From Roseiarcus sp050013275 (GTDB taxonomy: Bacteria > Pseudomonadota > Alphaproteobacteria > Rhizobiales > Beijerinckiaceae), in assembly GCA_050013275.1 (NCBI GenBank), contig JBEKFO010000296.1, positions 1 to 5,492 on the forward strand: a stretch of 5,492 nt of DNA, given 5' to 3'. Position numbers and translations under genes: made by a program. Below the pieces are notes generated by a model. It was given only the letters and a program-made list of their open reading frames with translations. It did no database searches and had not been told where the DNA came from. Shown piece after piece: positions 1 to 4,968 of this stretch (its first letter is position 1; each line of letters starts with the position of its first letter).

Positions 1-342
1 GTCTGGCCCAAGGCGTTCGAGCGCCTGCGCGCGATCGTCATCGGCGCGCGCTTCGTCGCCGCGACCGGCAAGTTGCAGAACGAGGCCGGCGTCATCCACC
101 TCATCGTCGAGCGCATGGAGGATCTGACGCCGATGCTCGGGCTGTTGTCGGAAGAAGGCCGCGGCGCCGAACGCGACGCGCCCGCCGACGCAGCGCACCC
201 CTCGCCGCCGGCCATGCCGCAGAAGCGCCAGGGCGACCGCTTCGCGCAAGTGCAGCTCTTCGCGGATTCGCGCCTCGCCCCGCCGCCCGCCGAGACCCGA
301 GAGCTCGAGCGCGCGCTGCCGGCGGGACGGAATTTTCACTAG
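1..342 (+). CDS. dnaE2: Error-prone DNA polymerase DnaE2 (ImuC), C-terminal end, cut by window start
   Basis: Frame 1 is open from the first base to the TAG at 340-342, giving 113 visible residues; the start lies outside the window. DnaE2 is a C-family polymerase alpha subunit that, with ImuA/ImuB, carries out SOS-induced translesion synthesis in many bacteria lacking UmuDC. Visible residues 1-48 match the end of the DnaE2 OB-fold region: VWPKAFERLRAIVIGARF, then KLQNEAGVIHLIVERMEDL. A low-complexity Pro/Ala/Arg linker follows at about residues 50-105. The protein ends in ALPAGRNFH, close to the conserved GRNFH terminus of DnaE2. That ending separates it from replicative DnaE1, which does not finish this way. 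Its usual upstream neighbours imuA and imuB cannot be seen. The last gene downstream on this strand is absent: the next gene converges on it 24 bp away. Family assignment is confident; activity cannot be judged because the catalytic PHP and palm domains are outside the window. Confidence 0.9.
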   Translation, partial: VWPKAFERLRAIVIGARFVAATGKLQNEAGVIHLIVERMEDLTPMLGLLSEEGRGAERDAPADAAHPSPPAMPQKRQGDRFAQVQLFADSRLAPPPAETRELERALPAGRNFH

Positions 343-366
343 CGAACGGCGCGCCCGCGATGGGTC

Positions 367-897
367 CTACGCGACGTCGCCCGATTCGGGCGCGCGCTTG
401 TCGCCGAAGATCATCGCGCGCACGAGGTTTTCGCGGTGTCGCATGCTCGCCAGCGCGACGCCGGCGAGATGCCCGAGGACGAGCAGCAGCAGGCCATGGG
501 CGACGACCGAATGCAGTCTTTGCGCCCAGGTCGCACCCCACAACGCGTCGGTGGTGAGCATCCAGCCGGTGGTCGCGGTCGCGGCCATGGCGATCAGCAG
601 CGCGACGATCATCGCGCCGCCGGCCGGATTATGGCCGAGGAAGCGCGCCTCGGAGCCGGTCGCGATCGCCTTGAGATAGGCGATGACGGTCCGCGGCGAC
701 CGCACGAACTGCGCGAATCGCGCATAGGGCGCTCCGAGAAAGCCCCAGACGACGCGCGCCAGCACCAGCGCGCCCGCGGCATAGCCGGCCCAGTCGTGCA
801 GCGCTTCCCAGCTCTGCGCGCTGAGCCAGGCGATGGCGAAGCTCAGCGCGAGAGACCAGTGGAACGCACGCACGAACGAATCCCAGACACGGACCAT
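367..897 (-). CDS. Cytochrome b/b6-domain (b561-like) integral membrane protein
   Basis: The 176-residue product looks like a four-helix di-heme cytochrome b of the Ni/Fe-hydrogenase b-type/COG3658 group, which moves electrons across or within the cytoplasmic membrane. Hydrophobic segments fall at about residues 12-28, 36-55, 91-113 and 128-152. Histidines in the positions typical for heme ligation are H13 (VRAFHW), H34 (ALHDW), H129 (RLHS) and H143 (LGHLAGV). The motifs GHNPAGG (88-94) and HRENLVRAMIFGDKR (154-168) are characteristic of the family. The ATG at 895-897 is preceded by GGAG eight bases upstream. It lies 30 bp downstream of the PepSY gene and is probably co-transcribed with it. 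Relatives are often found beside a PepSY protein and a c-type cytochrome; no c-type cytochrome (CxxCH) is present here, so the electron partner is unknown. Confidence is high for the family and low for the physiological role. Confidence 0.9.
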   Translation of the reverse strand: MVRVWDSFVRAFHWSLALSFAIAWLSAQSWEALHDWAGYAAGALVLARVVWGFLGAPYARFAQFVRSPRTVIAYLKAIATGSEARFLGHNPAGGAMIVALLIAMAATATTGWMLTTDALWGATWAQRLHSVVAHGLLLLVLGHLAGVALASMRHRENLVRAMIFGDKRAPESGDVA

Positions 898-927
898 CGC
901 TCCGTCTCCATCGCTCGGCCTATGCGG

Positions 928-1203
928 TCAGTTCTCGCCCGCTTCGGCGTTGTCGAGTTTCGTCAACGTCTCGGCGTTGAAGGCCATGTTGGCGCGCTTG
1001 CCGTCCTTGTCGGTGGCGTAGACTTCGTAGCAGCCGCTTTCGATCTTGATCTGACGGACCTTGTAGCCGTCGGCCTGAAGCTGCGATTCGAGCGCGGATT
1101 TCGGTTGCCATTGCGTTTTGGGGGCGTTGCTGCATTTTCCCGCCGCGAGCGCGGGGCTGGCGATGGCGACGGCGAGGGCGGCGAGCGCGAACAAGGACTT
1201 CAT
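928..1203 (-). CDS. Small secreted PepSY-domain protein
   Basis: This gene encodes a 91-residue protein with a Sec-type signal peptide: K2, a hydrophobic stretch at about 4-17, and an ALA-A cleavage site near residues 18-21. The mature protein is therefore periplasmic, or a lipid-free membrane-surface protein. Residues about 35-82 form one PepSY-like unit with the pattern LQADGYKVRQIKIESGCYEV followed by a DKDGKR turn and the AFNAETL strand. Two cysteines, C24 and C58, remain after cleavage and could form a disulfide. The ATG at 1201-1203 is preceded by GGAG seven bases upstream. Proteins of this size and pattern (PepSY_2-like) often sit next to cytochrome b genes, as here, which suggests a redox-associated periplasmic role. 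That link is inference: PepSY domains were first described as inhibitors of M4 peptidases, and the function of short single-domain versions is not established. Confidence 0.85.
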   Translation of the reverse strand: MKSLFALAALAVAIASPALAAGKCSNAPKTQWQPKSALESQLQADGYKVRQIKIESGCYEVYATDKDGKRANMAFNAETLTKLDNAEAGEN

Positions 1204-1292
1204 TTCGAATCTCCGAATAGGGTTGCGAGGCCGGCGGCTTTCCGCGGCGAATCGCCGTTGACCGCCGAGGGCTAACCATTTCGCCGGCCAAC

Positions 1293-1311
1293 GGGGCTGA
1301 AGTGCGGCCCC
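1293..1311. repeat. Small GC-rich inverted repeat in the 1204-1348 spacer
   Basis: GGGGC at 1293-1297 pairs with GCCCC at 1307-1311. Read as plus-strand RNA the stem extends to seven pairs, including one G-U, around an AAGUG loop. No T-run follows on either strand, so a classical terminator is not supported. The rest of the spacer upstream of the PepSY gene shows no convincing -35/-10 pair. Confidence 0.2.
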
Positions 1312-1324
1312 AGGATTACTGATC

Positions 1325-1345
1325 GGAAAGGTCGGTTAACCGGCC
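1325..1345 (-). terminator. Possible weak intrinsic terminator after the TIR-like/TRAFs-binding gene
   Basis: Three bases after the TGA of the 1349-2686 gene, the minus strand reads GGCCGG-TTAA-CCGACC followed by TTTCC. The arms (1330-1345) pair except for one C-A mismatch, and a short T tract follows. The centre is the perfect 10-bp palindrome CGGTTAACCG at 1333-1342. The stem is short and the T tract has only three bases, so this could instead be a protein-binding palindrome. Confidence 0.25.
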
Positions 1346-1348
1346 CGC

Positions 1349-2686
1349 TCAACCCTTGGGCGCGCGCGCTTCCAGTACGGCGATGAATTCACGCGTCTCG
1401 CGCGCCGGAATGCCTGCGGCTTCGCGCGCATCGGCGATCATCTTCAGGTTGTTGGCGGTGGTTTCCGCCTTCCAGGGCTCGTCGAGCGCCGCGAGCGCGT
1501 CGGCGAGCGCGTTTCCCGCGCCGTCCCAGTCGTTGGCGATCACCGCGAGCTCGAGCAGCGTGGCATGATCCCAATAGTCGGGCTTCGCCCCCAGCCGTCG
1601 GCGCACGGCGTAAAGCACGACGCCCGCCATTTCCCTAGCTAGCGGGTCCTTGGGATCAGCGATCGTCATCAACGTCACCGCATTGATCCCGGGATAGGCG
1701 TCGCGCCAATCGGCCTCGAAGCCCATGCGATAGGCGTCGATCGCCTTCTTCAAGTGGCCGCGCGCGGCGAACTTGTCGCCCGCTTTGAGCGCCTTCGCCC
1801 AGCGATCCTTATGGATGCGCCCGAGCAGCGCGTTGGTCTCGCTCGAAGGTCCGCGCTCGGCGATCAATGCGTTCAGCATCGTCTCCGCTTCGCGGTCGCG
1901 GCCGACGCGATTGAGCGCGAGCGCCCATTGCTCGCGCACCAGCTGGGTGCGTTGCAAGGCCATGTCGAGCTTCGGGCACAAATCGACGATCCGATCCCAT
2001 GCCGAAACCGCGCGATAGGAGAGGAGAAGATCGACCGCCACGCCCGCCTGCACCGCGCTCATGTCGCCCAGGCTGTCGCGCAACTGGTCGAGCCCAGCTT
2101 GGCCGCCGTCGCGCGCCTTGGCGAGTTGCGCTTTCAGCTCCTCTTCAACCGCGATCTTGGTGCGAAAGACGTCGGTCTTCAGTCGATCGATCGGCGCCGC
2201 CTGGTAGCCCTCGAGCAGTTGGAACAGCGGCGAATCCATAGCGCGATGCTGGCGCGCTTCGACGAGGCGCTGCGTCAGCGCGGTCTTCGCCGAAGCGGGA
2301 TCGGCCGGAGCGCCGTCTTCGTTGAGTGCATAGGGCAGCGCCCGCAACGGACCGACGTCGAAGGGCAGGGGGCAGCCCTGCGCGAGCGTCAGCACCGTCG
2401 TTTCGGGACGCGCCGCGTGGCGGATGCCGAGTTCGTAATAGACGTTGGCGTTGAGCAGCGTGAGGTCGGCGATCGCGTATTCGCTGAGCAGAATGCGCTC
2501 GTACATCAGCTTGTGAATGAACCCGGCGCCTTGTTCCTCGTCGGCGCGAATGCCGTCGAGGCCCGCCGCTTCAACCGCCGGCGCGATCACCTCGGCGTAG
2601 ATGCGGTCGAAATCGACCATCCGCCCCGAGGCGTCCGGCTTGCGGCCGAACGGCATGATGACGAAACAGACAGCGCGATGACTCAC
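1349..2686 (-). CDS. TIR/deoxyribosyltransferase-like domain plus TRAFs-binding (DUF4071, ASK1-like) TPR protein
   Basis: The 445-residue protein has no signal peptide or membrane segment, so it is presumably cytoplasmic. Residues about 5-120 form an alpha/beta domain: CFVIMPFG (7-14), an acidic IRADEEQGAGFIH segment (46-58), then SEYAIADLT (68-76) and NANVYYELGIRHA (79-91). This D74...N-V-x-Y-E85-L-G pattern is shared by nucleoside 2-deoxyribosyltransferase-like and TIR-like proteins, where the glutamate is the usual catalytic residue. PLPFDVGPLRALPY (106-119) and DRLKTDVFR (167-175) are typical of the MAP3K TRAFs-binding family (PF13281). Residues about 215-440 are helical and TPR-like, with RDAYPGINAVTLM (328-340) and KPDYWDHATLLELAV (368-382) as further family marks. 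The start is GTG at 2684-2686, chosen because AGGGAGG lies six bases upstream. The protein is full length for bacterial relatives as I recall them. In animals the related region of ASK1 senses stress and binds TRAFs; the bacterial role is not established. Nucleotide or NAD cleavage is inference. Confidence 0.85.
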   Translation of the reverse strand: MSHRAVCFVIMPFGRKPDASGRMVDFDRIYAEVIAPAVEAAGLDGIRADEEQGAGFIHKLMYERILLSEYAIADLTLLNANVYYELGIRHAARPETTVLTLAQGCPLPFDVGPLRALPYALNEDGAPADPASAKTALTQRLVEARQHRAMDSPLFQLLEGYQAAPIDRLKTDVFRTKIAVEEELKAQLAKARDGGQAGLDQLRDSLGDMSAVQAGVAVDLLLSYRAVSAWDRIVDLCPKLDMALQRTQLVREQWALALNRVGRDREAETMLNALIAERGPSSETNALLGRIHKDRWAKALKAGDKFAARGHLKKAIDAYRMGFEADWRDAYPGINAVTLMTIADPKDPLAREMAGVVLYAVRRRLGAKPDYWDHATLLELAVIANDWDGAGNALADALAALDEPWKAETTANNLKMIADAREAAGIPARETREFIAVLEARAPKG

Positions 2687-2692
2687 GATCCG

Positions 2693-2699
2693 CCTCCCT
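2693..2699 (-). promoter_or_regulatory. Strong Shine-Dalgarno that fixes the GTG start of the TRAFs-binding gene
   Basis: The minus strand reads AGGGAGG-CGGATC-GTG, an almost ideal anti-16S match at six-base spacing. The first in-frame ATG lies at codon 11, inside the conserved FVIMPFG motif, so the GTG is the credible start. Confidence 0.7.
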
Positions 2700-2700
2700 G

Positions 2701-2811
2701 CGTGTTCGCGCGGCGAGCGATCCTAGCGTCCTTGGGGCGCAGAGTCTCGCCGAGCGTCGCCGTGGCGGGTTTGCCAAGCCGGCGGCGCCTTGCTAGCGAT
2801 GCGCGGCCAGT
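2701..2811. promoter_or_regulatory. Divergent promoter region, candidate elements weak
   Basis: The 138-bp spacer between two divergent start codons must hold at least one promoter. Toward the minus-strand gene, GCTAGGATC (2719-2727) resembles an alphaproteobacterial -10 (TAGGAT against TATAAT, 4 of 6). Its -35 at 17-bp spacing is poor (GAGACT). Toward the exporter, TTGCCA at 2771-2776 is a good -35, and GCTAGCGAT at 2792-2800 is a poor -10. Such a start site would fall near 2806, just before the proposed TTG start. No clear operator was found; both -10 candidates share the core CTAG. Confidence 0.25.
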
Positions 2812-2824
2812 CCGCAGGTTCCCC

Positions 2825-3733
2825 TTGCCCTACGTCATTCTCGCTTTCCTTTCGCTGCTGTGGGGCACGTCGTTCCTGCTCATCAAGATCGCGTCGCGGA
2901 CGTTTGATCCGGACTCCATCGCATTCGGCCGCGCCGCGATCGCGGCGGCGGCGCTCGTCGTCGCGGCGCTGGCGATGCGCCTGCCTTGGCCGCGCGAGCC
3001 GCGGCTGTGGCGCCGGATGGCGGCGATGTCGCTCGGTGGTCAGGTGGCGCCGTTCCTGCTGCTCGGCGCCGCCGCCCATCTGACCACCAGCGCGGACATG
3101 GCGTTGATGATGGGCGGCGTGCCGATATTCACCTTCCTTCTCGCGCGGGCATTCGCGCTCGGCGAAGTCTGGAACGCGCGCGCCGCGCTCGGCCTCGGCC
3201 TCGGCCTCGTCGGCGTCGTCGTTTCGCTCAGCGCGCCGCTCGGCGCAGCGGCCCCCATGGCCGGCGAACCCGGTCTCGGGCGCGCCCTGGCGTTGCTCGC
3301 GGCGCTCGGCTACGCCTCGGGGGCGCTGATGTCGCGCGCCGTATCGCGCGAAATTGGGCCGTCGATGGCGGTGACGGGCTCGATGCTGATTTCGGCGGGA
3401 ATCCTGTTCGGTCTCGGGCTGGTCGTGGGAGGCTTGCCCTCGCCAGGCGGGCTCGCGGCGATGCCCCCGGCGCCGCTCGCCGCGATTCTGGCGCTCGGCG
3501 TGTTCAACACCGGGCTCGCCTATTTCGTCTATTTCCGCCTGATCGCGAGCGCCGGCGCGACCTTCGCCGCGCTCAACAACTATATCGTGCCGCTGCTCGG
3601 CCTCGTCGCGGGCGCGCTCGCGCTTGACGAGCCGGTCGGCGCTTCGTCATGGCTGGGCCTCGCCTGCGTGCTTGGCGGCGTCGTGCTGACGGGAACGGCG
3701 GCGACGCAGTCGCGCGTCATCGTGGGGCGCTGA
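2825..3733 (+). CDS. EamA/DMT-superfamily transporter (RhaT/YdcZ-like exporter)
   Basis: The 302-residue product consists of about ten hydrophobic helices in two EamA repeats. Repeat one begins at the N terminus with the family signature LLWGTSFLLIKIA (11-23) and includes FGRAAIA (34-40) and the MMGGVPIFTFLLARAF segment (95-110) leading to LGE (112-114). Repeat two starts near residue 152 and ends with ASAGATFAALNNYIVPLLG (241-259) and LALDEP (265-270). These proteins typically export amino acids or other small metabolites; the substrate cannot be told from sequence. The start is uncertain. There is no usable ATG, and TTG at 2825-2827 is preferred because it puts the signature at the usual distance from the N terminus (MPYVILAFLSLLWG) and has AGG six bases upstream. 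In-frame GTG at 2762 and TTG at 2771 would add a polar Arg-rich leader. It is divergent from the TRAFs-binding gene and convergent with the thiolase, so probably monocistronic. Confidence 0.87.
   Translation: MPYVILAFLSLLWGTSFLLIKIASRTFDPDSIAFGRAAIAAAALVVAALAMRLPWPREPRLWRRMAAMSLGGQVAPFLLLGAAAHLTTSADMALMMGGVPIFTFLLARAFALGEVWNARAALGLGLGLVGVVVSLSAPLGAAAPMAGEPGLGRALALLAALGYASGALMSRAVSREIGPSMAVTGSMLISAGILFGLGLVVGGLPSPGGLAAMPPAPLAAILALGVFNTGLAYFVYFRLIASAGATFAALNNYIVPLLGLVAGALALDEPVGASSWLGLACVLGGVVLTGTAATQSRVIVGR
3188..3208 (+). repeat. Short CTCGGC hexamer tandem repeat inside the exporter gene
   Basis: Three and a half in-phase copies of CTCGGC encode LGLGLGL in a transmembrane helix (residues 122-128). 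Hexamer gain or loss would stay in frame. It is probably a by-product of codon bias and Gly/Leu-rich membrane sequence. Confidence 0.5.
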
Positions 3734-3750
3734 CGCGCCGGCGTCTTTCT
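3732..3750 (+). terminator. Probable short intrinsic terminator of the exporter gene
   Basis: GACGC-GCCG-GCGTC (3732-3745) followed by TTTCT forms a five-base-pair GC stem, a four-base loop and a short T tract. The stem starts within the exporter's TGA stop codon. On the opposite strand no T-run follows the stem, so it would serve the plus-strand gene rather than the converging thiolase. Confidence 0.4.
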
Positions 3751-4955
3751 CACGCCACCTCGAATAGCCCAGCGGCGCCCATGCCGCCGCCGACGCACAT
3801 CGTGACCACGACATACTTTACGCCGCGCCGCTTGCCTTCGATCAGCGCGTGGCCGACGAGGCGCGAGCCGCTCATGCCGTAGGGATGGCCGACCGCGATG
3901 GCGCCGCCGTCGACGTTGAGCTTGTCGTCGTCGATGCCGAGCCGGTCGCGGCAGTAGATCACCTGCACCGCGAAGGCCTCGTTGAGCTCCCAAAGGCCGA
4001 TGTCGTCGATCTTGAGGCCGTGCGCGCCGAGCAGCTTGGGCACGGCGAACACCGGGCCGATCCCCATTTCGTCGGGATCGCAGCCGGCGACCGCAATGCC
4101 GCGATAGATCCCGAGCGGCGCGAGGTCGCGCTTTCGCGCCTCCTTGGCCTCCATCAGCACGCAGGCGCTGGCGCCGTCGGACAATTGCGAAGCATTACCG
4201 GCGGTGATGAACGATCCCGCCGCCTTCAACCGCCGCCCGCCGGCGAACACCGGCTTCAGCGCTGCGAGCCCGGCGAGCGTGGTGTCGGCGCGATTGCCCT
4301 CGTCATGGGCGAGCGTGACCGGCTTTTCGTGCGTCGCACCGCTCGCCTTGTCGACGACCTTCATCACCGAGGGCAGGGGAACGATTTCGGCGTCGAAGCG
4401 CCCCTCCGCCTGAGCGCGCGCCGTGCGCTGCTGCGACTGCAGCGCGTATTCGTCCTGACGCTCGCGCGATATCTTGTAGCGTTCGGCGACCACCTCGGCG
4501 GTCTCCAGCATCGTCATGTAGACGTCGTCGCGATGATGGAGCAGCCAGGGATCGTGCGCGCGGTGGTGATTCATCTTGTCGTTCTGCACCAGCGAGATCG
4601 ATTCGAGGCCGCCGCCGACCACGATCTGCATGCCATCGCCGACGATCTGCTTGGCCGCGATGGCGATCGCCATCATGCCCGAGGCGCATTGCCGGTCGAC
4701 CGACATGCCGGCGACGCTTGTCGGCAGCCCCGCGCGCAGCGCGCATTGGCGCGCGACGTTGGAGCCGGTGGCGCCCTGCTGCATCGCCGCGCCCATCACG
4801 ACGTCGTCGATCTCGGCCCCGGCGACGCCCGCCCGGCCGACCGCGGCGGCGATGGCGTGGCCGCCCAGCGTCTGCGCCGGCGTGTCGTTGAAAGCTCCGC
4901 GATAGGCCTTGCCGATCGGCGTACGCGCCGTCGAGACGATCACCGCTTCCCGCAT
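3750..4955 (-). CDS. Acetyl-CoA C-acyltransferase (thiolase family, FadA-like)
   Basis: This 401-residue enzyme has the usual thiolase length. It is expected to cleave 3-ketoacyl-CoA with CoA, or to run the reverse condensation, in the cytoplasm. The nucleophile is C90 in SVDRQCASG (85-93). NEAFA is at 325-329, the catalytic histidine H357 is in GGAIAVGHPYG (350-360), and the second active-site cysteine C387 is in VTMCVGGGMG (384-393). D87 replaces the Asn common in the NRQC motif; as I recall, related alphaproteobacterial enzymes share DRQC. The start is ATG at 4953-4955, which gives the classic MREAVIVSTARTPIG N terminus and has AGGAG seven bases upstream. The frame stays open upstream to 5078, but that Pro/Arg-rich stretch overlaps the SDR gene and is not coding. 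It lies 10 bp downstream of the SDR gene, so the two are surely one operon. Degradative versus biosynthetic use cannot be decided from sequence; the SDR partner favours fatty-acid or related acyl-CoA degradation. Confidence 0.93.
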   Translation of the reverse strand: MREAVIVSTARTPIGKAYRGAFNDTPAQTLGGHAIAAAVGRAGVAGAEIDDVVMGAAMQQGATGSNVARQCALRAGLPTSVAGMSVDRQCASGMMAIAIAAKQIVGDGMQIVVGGGLESISLVQNDKMNHHRAHDPWLLHHRDDVYMTMLETAEVVAERYKISRERQDEYALQSQQRTARAQAEGRFDAEIVPLPSVMKVVDKASGATHEKPVTLAHDEGNRADTTLAGLAALKPVFAGGRRLKAAGSFITAGNASQLSDGASACVLMEAKEARKRDLAPLGIYRGIAVAGCDPDEMGIGPVFAVPKLLGAHGLKIDDIGLWELNEAFAVQVIYCRDRLGIDDDKLNVDGGAIAVGHPYGMSGSRLVGHALIEGKRRGVKYVVVTMCVGGGMGAAGLFEVA

Positions 4956-4960
4956 TGTCC

Positions 4961-4968
4961 CGCTCCTA
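4961..4968 (-). promoter_or_regulatory. Ribosome-binding site of the thiolase gene overlapping the SDR stop codon
   Basis: The minus strand reads AAA-TAG-GAG-CGGGACA-ATG. The TAG stop of the SDR gene (4966-4968) supplies the first bases of the AGGAG Shine-Dalgarno, seven bases before the thiolase ATG. A ribosome ending the SDR would sit on the thiolase start region, which suggests translational coupling. Confidence 0.65.

Noticed and set aside
101..541. A 146-codon minus-strand frame spanning the dnaE2 tail and cytochrome b end
   Set aside because: It has Arg/Ala-rich shadow composition and crosses the convergent stop codons of two real genes.
436..1275. A 279-codon plus-strand open frame
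   Set aside because: It is antisense to both the cytochrome b and PepSY genes, whose family motifs, signal peptide and ribosome-binding sites are clear.
1349..2686. Toxin-antitoxin or multi-gene defence operon around the TRAFs-binding protein
   Set aside because: No small partner gene fits in the flanking 145-bp and 138-bp spacers, and the neighbours are an electron-transfer pair and an exporter on its own transcript, so no operon-level defence system is supported here.
2723..3258. Minus-strand open frames opposite the exporter's first half
   Set aside because: They are Arg/Gln-rich with no motif and no ribosome-binding site, and they are antisense to a clear membrane protein.
2986..3627. 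A 213-codon plus-strand frame within the exporter
   Set aside because: It is an Arg-rich +1 shadow frame; the exporter frame has coherent membrane helices and EamA motifs.
1754..3733. A 659-codon plus-strand open frame running through the TRAFs-binding gene into the exporter
   Set aside because: Its first 350 or so codons lie antisense to a well-recognised gene and resemble no family; only the part from about 2825 onward encodes the exporter. The extension reflects third-position G/C bias.
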